Counted from the stretch's first letter, positions 1 to 12,945 are shown. The stretch: DNA of 64,000 bases from Ceratobasidium sp. AG-K (GCA_037039685.1 JAWNGF010000001.1:9842185-9906184), one strand, 5' to 3'. Numbers and translations: made by a program. Notes: a model not told the origin generated them from the letters alone.

Positions 1-1517
1 TGAATGAACGTTTTCCCAGGAATCCCATGGATCGAGCCCCTGTGATAAGTGCGTAGATATATTGCTGAGCGATATAACTGTGGAAAATGTCATCTGAGTG
101 AGTATGAATGTGACTAGCCGAATGTAACGATCGGGGGCAAGGCTTAGTCGTATTGGCTGCTGGGCATGCTGGGACTGGGTACGACGATGAATCAGCCAAC
201 GCAGTGCAATACCTGGAGGGGGGGTTAGTAGCATCCTAAGTCTAAATACCGTGATGGTCACCTCCATAAACCGACGCTGCCAAAGAGAGCAGGAGTGAAG
301 GGATAAAGAGGATAAACAATGCGGCAACTGATCGGAAAACAGCCTATCAGGAGGACATATCATTACCCAAACCAACGATCAAGAGCAAGGAAGGTACCGG
401 GTAACATCCAAAGTCCTCGTAAATTAAAAAGCGGCGTGGCTGGACTATATAATCTGTGCGTCTTGACTCAGCCCTGAGTTCTTACACCGCAACTAATCGA
501 CTCACGTAGAGCCATCACGATGATAGGTAACACCCCACAGATTCCGACTTCGAGCTTCATGCGTTGGCGTTCGTTATTTCGATTTACGGTTACATGGTGA
601 GGGGATGATAGCTGTGCGAGATAACGGGAGATACACATGATTGAAGCGGGAATACCGATGTTAGCACCAACTTCTAGTTTCGTGCCTATATCCGAGTTAG
701 TTCAAACGACTATCATATTGTGCGAGAGGTCATACTTATGTCGCACCATACTTGGTACCTTACGATAACGTTGCCTCCCCAAATAGTGGAATTGACACCG
801 CGGATGATATTGCATAGAGCGAACCAGACCAGGACTAGAAGTGTGCTAACATTGTGTGTCCTCCAACGCCAGTGCCACGGGAACGGAAGGAGGACTAGCA
901 CAGCACTAACGAAGCTAACGACGGGAAGCTGGAGGCTCATGATGGGTGCGCCTTGAGAAAAAAGAAATATATAAGAAGTACTCATTCTCTTATCTATTTT
1001 GATTGGCGCCCCCGAGCTGCAACGAACCCTCTCAAAAGCGATCGATCATCTTGAATATCAGAATCGCTAGATGGGTTGGCCCAGATGTAGCTGCGCTCCG
1101 CACCTCGAACTGATTCCACTTGGGTCTCATTATCCAAATGTGAGAGGCTGAGTGAACCTTACCATCCGAAGTCAAGTTTATGTTTGTTTAACTACACGCA
1201 CCGGGAACTTCAATATTTGAATATGACCAACGGCTAGGCAAGCAGCATGGCACACGAAAGTGAGCTAGTATCGAGGAATGTGTGATTTAGATCTGCTGTA
1301 ACGGTAACACTTGCTACATACAAAGTCGACCCACCACTCGATACGATACAGGGATGTTCCTTGCAGAAGGATAATCTTCGGGTCTTTTCAACCATTGAGA
1401 GGCTAAGACGGACTCTGTGAATCGATTAGCTGTAGAAATATTGATATTCAAGCCTGTGAGGCGGATCCTCCCGGCAATTATTGAACTATATGCATGATTT
1501 AATCTTCTCTGTGCGGC
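1..1517. other. No gene recognised
   Basis: The only reading frames here are short and overlap on opposite strands (about 713-985). I see no splice-joined coding pattern, TIRs or LTRs. Probably intergenic or decayed sequence. Confidence 0.5.
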
Positions 1518-2465
1518 TTAATTTGCGAGCACTTGGCGTAATATTTTACGGATTGGAAGCTCATTCAGAGGCTCAAAAATCAATAGAAACAAGGTAATGA
1601 AGAGTTGTGAACAGATGCACAGCGAGACGACAATCAAACCGGTGTTGTTTGGCCGAATATATTGTCTATTTCCTCTTGATCTGGTAAGGGCCCTGACCCC
1701 TTGGTGCCGACCCTCAAGTCCAGGGTGACACACCCGGTCAACAACAAAACAAAGACCATGAGGCCCCCGTATTCGAAGGCCGACGAGGTAAACATAACTA
1801 CAAGTTCCTCTTTAGCGACAAACGGCGTGCAGAATGGAAACCAACTTACACACCCCGGCAGCGCATCCGAGAAGACACCACGCCAAAGTCGCGCGCCAAG
1901 CCGCTTCAAAAAGGACGCCGAAGGGACGCCTGGGGCAGATACCTCGTTAGCAGCTCGGATTAAATGCCGAAACCAATACTGACGGAGGTAACGGCCCAGA
2001 ACTAGACTCGTCTGTGTCAGAGAACCGGGTTGAGAGGCTCGCAATTAGCTTATTCATTTCCACCTCTAAGGAGGTCATGTAGCCGTGAAGTAGCCCAATT
2101 GGGAGTGGTGCGTCTAATACTGCATGGAGAGCAAATACCGCTCCTATGACCTGGCTACTGAGATGGCAAGTATTTTCCAAGCGATCATCCCAGCGAACGG
2201 GGCACCCTGCTAGATAAAGAATTTGTTGATGCACTACGGTGAGCACCGCGACATAGGACAAGAAGAAGAACATCACAAATGGCAGATACCACCGCAGCAG
2301 TCCAGTCCACACAGGTTGGGCTAGGGCTGATGCAGGTACCATCTGATCTGTTGTAGTGCCGAGGAAGCATGCAAATGCAGAGGGGTAACAGCGCTGTAAC
2401 AGGATGAGCGAGGAGCGAGTCATGAAGTAGCAGTTGGTTGTTGTAAGATGGCTGGAAGCCGTCAA
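1518..2465 (-). CDS. Unrecognised membrane-type protein, possibly decayed
   Basis: Two overlapping minus-strand frames, about 2465-1947 and 2044-1634, plus a short tail to 1518, look like pieces of one intron-containing gene. The first piece has strongly hydrophobic stretches (around WYLPFVMFFFLSYVAVL) and a second weaker one. The second piece has a basic segment (FLKRLGARLWRGVF) and, after a plausible GTAAGT intron near 1845, another hydrophobic run (GGLMVFVLLL). Several membrane segments are therefore likely. I could not assign a family, find a convincing start codon, or join the pieces cleanly in frame. It may be a pseudogene. Coordinates are approximate. Confidence 0.3.
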
Positions 2466-4200
2466 GCTCAGGGCAATAATATGCTCATAGGTACGTACTA
2501 GTTTGGCATTTCAAGAAGAATCGATTCCAGTAGCCTGGAGACACCTTCTATCTTTGGCTGTATGCCGTTTATCTCCCCTGAGTTAACGTGGTGAGAGACT
2601 TGAGTCTCACTTGTGCGCAGACTTTCCCAGGTAGCCAGCGTGGCTACCGGGCGCGAGCCCCATCTCCCGTCTGCAGCGAGCCATGGCGCATCTACCGAGT
2701 GTATACTGATGAGAGGGTCCCGGATCTGGTACAGCTTGACCCCCTGGATAGCAGCATTGGCAGTTTTGTGGTGTACTCTTCGCGAGTGAGCCGGAGGCAA
2801 TGACATCGCCTTGCCGAGTCGGTCGATGCGTGTCACAAACCGATCGTTGTTCGATATTGTAAAAAAGACGAGCAGGTACTCGTGCAAAAAGGGCGGACGA
2901 CTCGACTTTCGGGCCTGGATATAGGTGATGTGTGCGCGCCCCAAAACGGCATCGACTCGAGCATGACTGGATTAAGGAGATGGCTCAATTTTCACGAAAA
3001 AGACTTGGGGACACAGGCTACCCACCTGCAAAATGTGATGATGTCTACGTTCCAAGTCGGGTTGGCTAGAAAGTGTCTACTCAATTAGTTGAGGACAATT
3101 GGAACGCCGCAATCGTGAGAGACGCACCCGTGCTGGGTTGCGACATTCCCTGTATCACTGAACCTTTAGTAGCGGGTTATTCAGAGGTTTGGTACAAGGG
3201 TAGAGACATCTCTCATACCTGGTAATGGTTCAGGCAAACCTTGCTCGCTGATAGTGACCTCTTCATGCCTCGATGGAGTTAAGGGGTCGCCCCTACTATT
3301 GTTGAGGTCCGAAGCTGGGAAACCCGCCAACTCAATATCTCCATACACCAAGGGCCTTGGAGTTGAAATGATGCAGGGAGGGTTATGTGACATGGTCTGA
3401 AATCGTGCACTGTACGATGGTTCGGGTGAGGCTAGGGAGGGGGGGGGGAGGTTGTGTATCTACGAAAATGGGCAGAACGTAGTTATGGCGTACTGTGACT
3501 TACTTGTTCGAGCCGGCAGTTTGAGTATATCACACCTGTGCTTCGTCCAATTGAGTAACCTACTGTAGCTCTGCATCTTACGCCGTACCCCTGGCACAAG
3601 CTAGGGGTATATAGCACACTTCCGTGATGTGCACCCTCGCGATTTGCGCGTCTTCTCGAGATCCTAGTGCAAAGCCCTCAGGGACTAATTCAAAACTGCT
3701 GCCAATTTGGAGGCCATCAACGAGCATATCGCGGAAGTGTACTGTAAATTTATGGGGTATACACGATTTGAAATACGCATGTGCACATTGTGCAGCAGTA
3801 TTGGTAATAACATAAAGTAGGGGATATCCATACACCGCTGCCCCCTTGACACCTGGCTTCCAGCTTGAGTGGTGTCCAGCCGATTTCCACGTATGACCGT
3901 GCCGGATTCCCAAAAATTGGTGCGCCCGGCTGTTTTCCAGCTGGTAGAGCTTGCAAGTGGGGCCCAAAAAATTACATAAAACGGTACCACCGGCACAAAT
4001 CGAACTGGTGGAGCTTTAGGGTGGTGGCTGAGTCATCGTGAGACGCGATTCTATACAAACCAAGTTACGATCCGCTAAACAATCCAGCCCAGCATGCGCA
4101 GATGCAGTACATATATGCGTGGGTCTATATGAGCTACCCCACCCCTGATTTGAACTAACACCTGCAACCAGTGTATGAATTAGTCTCCGCTTGGGATCGG
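2466..4200. other. No gene supported
   Basis: Open frames of 148 aa (2498-2944, minus) and 129 aa (3578-3967, minus) occur, but neither joins to a recognisable protein. A run of 10 G lies at 3439-3448. Possibly decayed host genes. Confidence 0.4.
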
Positions 4201-4372
4201 GGTGATACTCGCAATCTCAGAAGAGGACTTTGTGCCCAAGACTACTCTGAGGAAGCTCTCGCGGTTCAAGATGAGGGAGACGTATCTGGCCAGAAAGTTC
4301 CATGAGATCGAGAGGGCACAGCTGCAAATCTTGACTGCACAAGGGGTGAAGCTGTTGGGAAACGCTTGTTAG
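4201..4372 (+). pseudogene. Orphan C-terminal coding-like fragment
   Basis: A frame of about 55 codons ends at TAG 4370-4372. Its composition is typical of a charged helical protein C-terminus (EEDFVPKTTLRKLSRFKMRE, then a Glu/Lys/Gln-rich helix). No start codon or upstream exon could be found, and a 24-base C run follows immediately. I read it as the leftover end of a decayed gene. The family is unknown. Confidence 0.25.
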
Positions 4373-4383
4373 CTTAGCTGTAT

Positions 4384-4407
4384 CCCCCCCCCCCCCCCCC
4401 CCCCCCC
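4384..4407. repeat. Poly-C homopolymer, 24 C
   Basis: An uninterrupted run of 24 cytosines on the plus strand. The exact length is likely uncertain in any assembly. Confidence 0.9.
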
Positions 4408-4787
4408 TAAATCGTTACCAGAAGCATTTAGCTAAAGTGCATATTATGCTCGGTCACCACCTAACTGCAATCCGGAAACATGAAAGTGGGTACAAGGGCA
4501 CAATTATGTCTTGTATGGAGAACTCCCGATTATTCAAGTTGGACGCGATGAGTGCTGCTTGGTGGTTGTTCGACTGGAAGAATGTGGAGCTGAAAGTGGG
4601 CTCGGCCCCGTGGCCTAAATTAGGCTGGCATGACCGTATATACTCGTATAATAATGATAAAATTTGCCAACAAAGCCGAAGCATATCTCCAGGCGAGGTC
4701 TATCTGAAATACAATAACTCGCGTCCCTCCAAGTAAAAACAATCTAGTACTTCGCTTAACAAAGCCGCTTGAGCGACAAGTCAGAAT

Positions 4788-7104
4788 CTATGTTCTTGTA
4801 GCCTTTGTGAGCCCAATCTTCATATCGCCCCACACTGCCGGTCTCGATTCGCCGTCCGCTCGTAGCCAAATATATTCCAGCAATAAAACAGCGTCGCTTC
4901 CCCGAGTCCCAGGGTATCTAAACCGTTCGCTATTAATCATTCGACGTCGGATCACTTGGCGGTCTTCCTCTCTACGTGCAGCGACGCCTGCCTGGAGAAC
5001 TGTATCAATGGCTGAAAAGGATCTAGTCCAGAACAGGGACTTACTATCATAAATGTGAGTATGAGAAACGCGTCGGGTACATGACCGGGTTTCGTCCCAT
5101 CCAGCAGCTTCATAAACCTCCCAAGCGCTCTTTTTACGCTGGCATCATCCGCATTTAACCCACATAGACCCTGCCAAACCTTTCCAGTCTAGTGCTAGCG
5201 GGCTATCCGGACGGAACTCACCATGTACAAGTACAGATAAGCGACCTGCCTCCAGCATTCTTGCACCATCAAGCGCGCAACGGTTAAAAACGAGTCGCTG
5301 GAAACACTTGGAATAGGCACAAAGCTCTTTAACAGTTGTTCCATCTCGGCAATAGACTGGGCGTTCCGAATCCCTTGTTCCCGCAATACGTTGATTCGAG
5401 CGAATACGATTACGATCAGACTGGGGATGCCATGGAGCCACTGGAGTCCTATGTCGTTTTGAGGATAGGTGACTTGCGAGGTAAAACTTATGTTCGGGTC
5501 GTAGGAGGTGTCGTATTGAAAGAACATGGATCGGTCGGTAGCTACGGTTGCAAATATGTCTACGATGGCGTAGTGGCGGAGACTGATGACTGGCTGTAGG
5601 AGGAGGTATTGCAAGCGGATGGATTGGTTGGGCGGGTCGGGGCATAGTCGTCTAAACAGAGGTGTGGCGGTCCACATTAGCTGGAACGCATGGAGAATAA
5701 ACCCCGTTGTATAGTGGATGGCAACAACCTAAATCCTTCAGCGTCTACTTCCAAACAACCGATTTCCAACTAACCTCCATGGTATCATCCAACACCTGTA
5801 CCGCTCCAGCCACCTCCCAGTCCAGAAGATCTGACTTCTTCCCGACACACGCAATCGCTTGTAGGACTCGATCTTGCAGTTTCGATACGATATGCTCGTA
5901 ACTCCACGACTCTCCCCACACCTCCTCCCAATCGGTGCTTTTCGCCAATGCGCGTACGACGCTGGCAAGGTTGGTTATCGTCCATCGAGAGTCATCCGAG
6001 TTGTTGAAGTGCTTGAGAACCAAATCCCTTGTTCCTCGCGCGGCTTTACGAGGTTCAAACGCGGTTCGAGTTATCCAGCATGCATCTGGCAACAAGGTGA
6101 TGAAATCGGGTCGAGATACAATAAATGATAGCGACTTACAGCTCTCGAGAACAAACGGCAAAGTATTGCTTTCTGCGCCAATGTCAAGTGCGAGGGTGCT
6201 GCAAATAATTTGCTTAACAGCTTCATCTTCATCTTCATCGTCCACCTGGGGATCGTCCGTCGGCTGCGACCAAGGCCACGGAGAGGCAAGCAATGCCGAA
6301 GGTTGGCGGTTGGTCGGGGCAGGTAGGGGCAGCGGAACAGATTTTTCGACGGGCTCCGACAGACTAAGCAAAGCCTCAAAGAGACTCGCCTGACCAGAGG
6401 TCATCTGAGGAGGAGGGCAGCTGAGGTTGGCAGGAGTGGATGTATACTGAGGCTGGAAGAGATTGAGGGACGACGTCTCAGGAGGAGATGAGGGTGGGAC
6501 ATGCTGAGATAGGGGAAAGTATTGCTGATATAATTCTTGCTGGTGATGCCCACTAGTGTCGGGTGGGTCATACTGAAGAAGCGCTGGATCCATGCTCCAT
6601 AGTGCAGAAAACGTGTCTCCAGAAATATAGTCTCCATAATGAGCGGAATCGATCAAGAATGGAGAGCCGAACAAATCAGGCGAGATATCCGTGTTATTTA
6701 TGCCAAGAGATCCGGATTCCGTAGAAGAAGTCATCGGAGTCGCCCCTTGTTCGCGGAACGATAGAGACGATGGCCCAGGTTCGCCTGCTCCAGATGTAGT
6801 CCTCGGATAGCGTGCTGAGTTGGGAATCTTGACTGGCACCGGAAGCGATTCAGGAGGGATAGAATACGCAGGTTGTGTCCACCGTTTGACTACCTTGCCT
6901 CCTGAAGGATCGTCAACATACGCATATCCTGGACATTGTAGACCAGCACGTTCGCAGCGCTGACAGTTTGGGTGTGTTTCATCACATTTCTTCCGCCTAA
7001 ATCCAATCATGTCAGCATGCACGAGGAATGAAAATGTCATCGTTGGCGTACTTGGTTTTGCAAGTCAAGCAACCACTTCGGGAACGCGTCTGGGAGGGAG
7101 GCAT
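4788..7104 (-). CDS. Zn2Cys6 transcription factor (TF1), paralogue of the 40-51 kb array
   Basis: Predicted nuclear DNA-binding regulator. The start ATG is at 7104. Exon 1 encodes MPPSQTRSRSGCLTCKTK. An intron (GTACGC donor, TTTAG acceptor near 7000) splits the zinc cluster, and exon 2 continues RKKCDETHPNCQRCERAGLQC, giving the full C-x2-C-x6-C-x6-C-x2-C-x6-C pattern. A long Ser/Pro/Gln-rich linker and an acidic stretch (DDEDEDEAVKQI) follow. The helical middle domain matches TF2, TF3 and TF5 block by block: NSLPFVLQSC-like, then SLRHYAIVDI, then GLQWLHGIP, then VARLMVQECWR. Later exons end RPAVWGDMKIGL and stop at 4788-4790. All joins keep frame, so it looks intact. It lies about 33 kb from its relatives and on the opposite strand. 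Targets are unknown; the C-terminal part resembles the fungal-specific TF domain. Confidence 0.8.
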
Positions 7105-7210
7105 TTCAGGTCGTTCTGCGTAGAATTCTAGAAAGCCAGGGCCCAAGTGGAGAGCCGTTATATATAAAGTTGAGCATTCCCCATACGATTGCGGTGCGTT
7201 GCAAGAGGAT

Positions 7211-7216
7211 CACGTG
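7211..7216 (-). promoter_or_regulatory. CACGTG box upstream of TF1
   Basis: CACGTGAT on the minus strand, about 107 bp upstream of the TF1 ATG. TATATA-rich sequence at about 7159-7168 lies between them. The other intact TF genes have the same box at 90-98 bp. Confidence 0.5.
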
Positions 7217-8302
7217 GAGGGCTGGAGTGTCGTTTCACTGCCACAAATGGTTCTCGCGCGCGCTTCGACATGGTTTGGTTGCGGAGCCGGACTTGGCGGA
7301 TGGGCGCTGATCGGATTGGCGGAGACCAAACGATGCTCCTGTCTATGTTTAGGCTTGGATTAATGAATGGCTGTGGCCAACAATGTAAAATGCTGTCCGA
7401 GTCCCCCCGAATTGAGTGAAGCGAATGATCGACGCCAGCGATCACGCTGCGCACGCGGGGGTTTACCGTATATTTATCTCGAGCCAAGCAAAGCTGTACA
7501 CCTGTTTATAGGAAAATAATTGAGCTACTGCGCAATCAAGCGTATTGCTGCGCGCGGAGGCCGTCTCTTCATTGATGACCACTAGAGGAAGGTCATAAGA
7601 GTCAGACCATCAAGGGGTGGGTGAATTACAGTATTGACGCTATACAACCTCCTGTTATCGTATTTCGACAATGCAACTTGGCTTAGTTCTATGGAGATGA
7701 AAAACTGTATGCGTGGCGGTTCAATAGTCACAAACCCGGGTTCCTTCTAAGAAACAATCGTCCACCCGGCCGCTGGGATGGTTTGAAAGGGCTTACAACT
7801 AGCAGTATCCGCAAGTTACAGGCGCATCCCCTGTCAAGCGATTTCATTTTTTGGAACTAACCTGTGATCTGCAGTTTGGATGGTGCTAGCACTTGGGCGA
7901 TGCCAACTTGATGGTTACTAGCAAGCTCCCTCGACGACGTCGACTCCATCTGAAACTTATGAATTACAAATTATAAATAGTGCGTGTTTCGACCTCGAAC
8001 TTGTTATCGGTATCCTAACTACTCACCGCCGTACTTTGCAACGTTGGGCTGGGATACTGCATTGGATTGATTATCATGGTTCCGAACAGTCCGGCGGGAA
8101 GTTCGGTTACCTGAGTCATGACATGTAACGGCCATGCATGCCCGGCGCCAATGGAAGACCGCCCTGACGATCATGAGCGCGGAGATACACGGATGGAACC
8201 ACTGTTTTCGACCACCACGACACCACCTAGGCTCTTGCGACACTCCAACTGAGAATTATATATATTAGTAATTCTGTTTTATTCTAGGCCATAAACATTA
8301 GG
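7217..8302. other. Intergenic, no gene seen
   Basis: The region separates divergent TF1 and VPS20. Short frames (for example 8019-8243, minus) show no family features. Confidence 0.55.
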
Positions 8303-9232
8303 ATGGGTGGTAATCAATCGGTTCCCAAGATATCCGCCCAAGATAGGGCCATCGTAGAGTGAGCACCTTTCCATGTTTACCGAGCTTCAGACCCATAATT
8401 ACTCCTTCCCAGTCTCAAGAACCAAAGAGATGAACTCAAACGGTACCGGCGGCGAGTATGGATCCCCCACATTCTCTCACGAATGCGTCTGACGTCTCCA
8501 CCAGATCCAGGGCATCCTGGACCGAGAACATGCAATCGCCAAAGAGGCACTCGCGAACGGAAATAAACGTGTGGCTCTACTTGCGCTAAGGAGGAGAAAG
8601 TACCAGGAGAGCACAATGCAAAAGACGGATGGCCAGCTAGAGACACTAGAAAACCTGGTAGGTTGTTTGCGCTCGCGTGGTGATTCATTGATTCACTCGA
8701 AGCATAGGTATCTTCGATTGAGTTTGCACTCGTGGAGAAGGACATTTTGTTTGGTTTGCAGCAGGGAAACAAGGTTCTCAAAGATCTTCATGCCGAGATG
8801 AGCCTAGAGGACGTGGAGAAACTGATGGAGGAGACCGCCGAGGCTGTTGCCTACCAAAACGTACGTTCATACACAACTGACAAGCGTCGATGTTCATCCG
8901 GCTTTAGGAAATCGACGAAATGCTAACCAGTCGTATGACTGTGGACGAGGAAGAAGCAGTTCAGAAGGAACTCGAACAGTTGCAGGCTGAGGCTCTAGGC
9001 AACGTGGTAAGTTGGACGATTCACTCGGACATCAAGCAACAACTTATTGTTGTCTCAGCCGATTCACGAACCTTCTCCACCCGAGCCGGTCAAGCTTCCT
9101 TCGGTACCCGCCCAGGAACCAACCGGTAAGAGTGCTCTTGTCTACAATATGCAACTCCTAACCCCTGTTGTAGAGCCTGTGCGAGAGGAATCGGCTCAAG
9201 AACCCGAACGGCGGGTCGCCCTCCCTGCGTGA
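8303..9232 (+). CDS. VPS20: ESCRT-III subunit Vps20/CHMP6
   Basis: Snf7-family protein that nucleates ESCRT-III on endosomal membranes downstream of ESCRT-II. Seven exons (8303-8358, 8413-8455, 8505-8657, 8708-8860, 8908-9006, 9059-9125, 9174-9232) join in frame to 209 aa, the family's usual length. The N-terminus MGGNQSVPKISAQDRAI has Gly2 for myristoylation and the Vps20 signature (ITxQDxAIL-like). The basic helix 1 (DLKNQRDELKRYRRR) and RVALLALRRRKYQESTMQKT are diagnostic of CHMP6/Vps20. Acidic helices and a Pro/Glu-rich tail follow. It converges on PPIL2 with 190 bp between stop codons. Confidence 0.93.
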
Positions 9233-9422
9233 GACCAATTTACGTGGTCTTACGTTACCTACTCTCCCTGGATTGTATTTCTAGACATACCCAACATATT
9301 TCTAATTTAGGTTGTTTATACGCCTTTTATAGTCCTGGGATAAGAATGCTCGCGGATCGACAACAGCCTAGTGGTAAGATTATGGGATAGTCCTACAAGT
9401 ATAACGCAATACAAAGCATCCA

Positions 9423-11714
9423 CTACCAATTATCGAAATTCCCAAACCCAAGTTTCCTCTTCTTCTTGCCCTCCGCGCTCGCACTCGCAGCAGCAGCTGG
9501 CTTGGGTGCTTCCAGCTTCAAGTACTTTCCGACTCCACCTTCGCCACCCGCCCCACCCTTTGGTGCCTCGCCGATCTTTTGCCCGAACCAATTCATACTG
9601 TCCTCCAAGGTGTCTGCACCGCGCTTTTGGTTCTTTCCAGAGTCTGCTTGGTGTTCGAGTTTTCGCGCGAGACGTTTTTTGTATTCTTCGAATGGATCTT
9701 GGTATCTACGGGTCGTGTGATCAGCCAAGCAAAGAGGGGAGAATATGGCGGCGTACATGATAACCTCGGTGATTTTGATTGGCTTTGCGGGTTTATCGGT
9801 TCCTGGTTGAGTTGGGATCGACTCCATAGTGTCAAGCACGTCTTCCCCTCCTACAAGCTTTCCGAACACTGTCGGCCAGGTCAGAAGCACTCGCAGTCCG
9901 TACCAGAAAAGATCATACCAGTATGCTTTCCATTGAGATGAGGCGTCTCCTTGAACGTAATAAAAAACTGTGACCTGTACTACTCATCAGTCTACATTCG
10001 GCCCTACACCGGGACACGCACCCGTTCGAATTCATCCCCTTGTTTGCCATACTCACACACCCCCGCGCATCGTGCTTTTCTGCACGCGGCATGTCGAATT
10101 CGTCTCGGAAAGGAGTGCCCCAGTGCGATTGTCCACCCGTGCCAGTGCCGGTTGGGTCTCCGCCTTGGATCTATCAAGGTGATCAGTCAAAGATGATAAT
10201 AAGATCAGGGGGGACGCACCATGAACCCGGGAATGAGACGATGGAACGGGCAATTGTCGTACTTGCCGGCTTTTGCGAGCATGATAAAGTTATAGCACGT
10301 TTTTGGAGCCTAGACGTGGTTAGTCTAAGTGTACCAAACCTGCTCGATAAACTCACCTTTTCGCAAAACAGTTCGATGTTGAGCGATCCGCCGAGGTTGG
10401 TGACCATTCGGACGTAGGCTCTTCGCGAGGCCAGGTTTTTCTTTTGATTTTTGAGTGGGCGTTCTTTGGACATGTCGTCGAACATGAGTTCTTCCTGTGA
10501 CAGGTATAAGTTGTGGCGCATAGGAGATGGGGAGGGCGTACCTCGTCAAACATCGCCGCGTCGGATTTGGTCATGGGGTCGAGAGATGTACTTGTTAAAG
10601 AGGCGCCAGTGAAGCCACTCGCAAAGGGAGAGACATTATCTGCGAGTCGTTAGTCAAGTGGGATCGAGGGCTCGTGAAGACTTACAGGGTTGGTTTTTGG
10701 CCCTTGTTACGGCTGGTACAACAGGTACCACGGTTTTATCTACTTTAGCTGTCTCAGCCGCCTGCGCAAAGTTAGACACGACCGCATTCCCAGAACGAAA
10801 TACCTACAGGTTTAGCGGCCGGTTTGGCGGGTTCTGGGGTTTCCTCGGCTTTCGGCTTCGCAGTAGGAATAGGAACAGGCGCGGCGATGGATAGGGTCGT
10901 AATTCTGTGTGGGTCCTGCAACGTGATGACGTCGTCCCTAGGAATAATCAGAACGAAACGAGTAGAGTAACGCGGAAGCACTCACTTTTTGAATGATACG
11001 TCCGCAACGAGATCCCGCCCACCTGCAAACTTGGATACCGAATCTGCGAGGAACACGTTTCCAGTCGTGGCTATCGCGACGATATGTGAGTGTTCCGAGA
11101 GAGGCTTCATTGTGATAGGATCTAACAAGGTATTAGTAGCGTCGATAGAGCTGGATAAATACCCACCTATCAACGCCCCACTCGAGTTTTTCCCATAGTG
11201 TAGTTTGATGAGAGATGAAGGTGGGAGAGGCTCGCCAGTATGTGGATGGGTATTATTGTGCTCCCTATAGTATCGTAGGATTTATTTGGACAAATTAGAG
11301 AGACCGGGGGACACTTACTTGAGCCATGGAATGATATTCGTCAACTCGAAAACTGTTCCCGTTCCGTCTGCGTTGCGAGCACAGACCGGAAACTCGAATT
11401 GCTGAAAGGACAAGGCGCAGCAGTCGAATGGGGTACGAGATCCCGGGTGAGGACCTTCTTGCTTTCTTGACGAAGAGGCAGTTAGGGCCCGTCGATAGAG
11501 ATGTCCATAACTACTCACGCTCTGAAGCCTCTCGAAGAGGCAGAATGCTGTCCCCCTACAAGTCCAGCATGTTCGGAGTGTGTGATGTAAAGTCTGCCAA
11601 AATATTAGTTATTTTCCGGTACGACTTGCTTTCACGCACTTGTCGCTGGCACCGTGACCCCTGCAGTAATAGCCATTAGTATTAGCTCTACCAAGAAAAC
11701 GCGACAACTCACAT
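9423..11714 (-). CDS. PPIL2: U-box peptidyl-prolyl isomerase, PPIL2/Cyp-60 type
   Basis: Nuclear, spliceosome-associated cyclophilin with an N-terminal U-box. The start is split: the first intron begins within the ATG (AT then GTGAGT at 11712), and exon 2 supplies G and encodes GHGASDK, followed by [10 protein letters not shown], the family's N-terminus. The U-box region reads [17 protein letters not shown], then [15 protein letters not shown]. The middle part contains [13 protein letters not shown] and [11 protein letters not shown]. The cyclophilin domain starts around [20 protein letters not shown], continues through [13 protein letters not shown] sequence, and ends [19 protein letters not shown]. 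The C-terminal tail is [17 protein letters not shown], then a Lys-rich [14 protein letters not shown]. Many short introns. It shares a 112-bp upstream region with COX13. Confidence 0.92.
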
Positions 11715-11826
11715 GGTTGTGGAGAGGAGGAAACGTAACGCTGGGCGCTTGTCGGTCCCCGGACTCAACAGCCGCCGAGTGACCCGAAGAGTTCCGCACA
11801 ACTCACACCAGCCCTTACCGATAGGA
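11715..11826. promoter_or_regulatory. Bidirectional promoter PPIL2/COX13
   Basis: Only 112 bp separate the two divergent start codons, so the 5' leaders and both promoters must lie in this stretch. No clear TATA box is visible. Confidence 0.6.
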
Positions 11827-12414
11827 ATGTCGCTTACTCGCTCGCTCGCCGTTGCTCGTGTTGCTCGCAGCGGTACACGCATGTACTCTGCTGCTGCCGA
11901 GGGCGGAGATTACTATGCCCAGCGCGCTGCTCTCAAGGCCCATGCCGCCGGTACGTCTCACGAGCCAGATCTGTGCATGGCTGATCCAAATGAACGTAGA
12001 AACCACCGAGCTCTGGCGCAAGATCAGGTAGGATGGTAATTTAATGTGCGTATATGATTGCTTATCCTTAGTTCGTAGCTACTTTGTCTGTCTCCCCATC
12101 AGTAAGTGACAATCAACTTCAGGATGCCAGTCTTCTAACCTTTGTTTGCAGTCCTTGTCGGCTCTGTCTACGTAAAGAGGGCCGAAGACGCCCACCATGC
12201 CCACCTCGAGCACCTCAGGCACGAAAACGGAGGGGCTCTCCCAGAAAAACCCAACTACCCCTACCTCAACAAGCGCGACAAGCCCTACCCCTGGGGCATG
12301 AACACCTTGTTCTGGAACCCCCACGTGAGTTCTTCTTTGCACCCAGTTATCTAAATCACTCCTGACTGGCGCATTGTGGTTTAGACCCAGAAGGACATGT
12401 CGATTCAGGAGTAG
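11827..12414 (+). CDS. COX13: Cytochrome c oxidase subunit VIa
   Basis: Nuclear-encoded small subunit of mitochondrial complex IV. Five exons (11827-11950, 12000-12027, 12079-12101, 12152-12324, 12385-12414) join in frame to 125 aa. The N-terminus MSLTRSLAVARVARSGTRM is Arg/Ser-rich without acids, as expected for a mitochondrial presequence. ETTELWRKIS, a single hydrophobic segment (YFVCLPIILVGSVYV), then HAHLEHLRHE and PYLNKRDKPYPWGMNTLFWNP are the subunit VIa signature. The third exon start uses the second of two nearby AG acceptors, because the first gives an in-frame stop. Confidence 0.94.
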
Positions 12415-12945
12415 ATCACTCCACAATTGTACTCCCCGAAACCGAATAAAATGCCGTTGCGAACGTTTTCATAGTTATTGTCCCCTAAGCCAAAGTATTG
12501 ATGTGTATCGCCTGGTCTCGTCAGCCCCTGGGCGACGAACATATGACCACACATGCACTTCGGGCCGCAGGTATATAGAACATATGCGCAGCCCAGTTGT
12601 CCCCCATGGATATCGCATCCTATCACCTATGCCCACGTTCTTTATCAATCATTCGATTCGACGTGTTCGACCGCCCTATGACGGCAATCCCATGATCCAA
12701 TTATTTTCACCCTAAATGAGATACAATTGCAAATTCCAACAGATTGCTTTTCGACGACCTCGACCCCGGGTGGTGAGGCAACAAGCTAGTTGCTGGTTCT
12801 ACGCACCGACCATGATATCTATCTAAGCCCTTATATACCGGACTTGCCTGTATTCGGGGACCGACAAGGGTCCGAATTCGGAATCCAAGAACCGAACCAT
12901 ACTCGTGTGAAGCTCCACAATCTTGCCTCTTGACCCGACGTCGAC
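12415..12945. other. Intergenic, no gene seen
   Basis: Between COX13 and the MFS gene. Overlapping short frames on both strands only. Presumably the COX13 3' UTR and the MFS promoter. Confidence 0.55.

Noticed and set aside
713..985. Overlapping 90-aa and 78-aa frames on opposite strands
   Set aside because: No homology, no splice context, mutually antisense.
1518..2944. Membrane acyltransferase (wax synthase-like) identity for the left-end frames
   Set aside because: Only a loose impression from hydrophobic and Trp/Arg patches; no catalytic motif could be placed.
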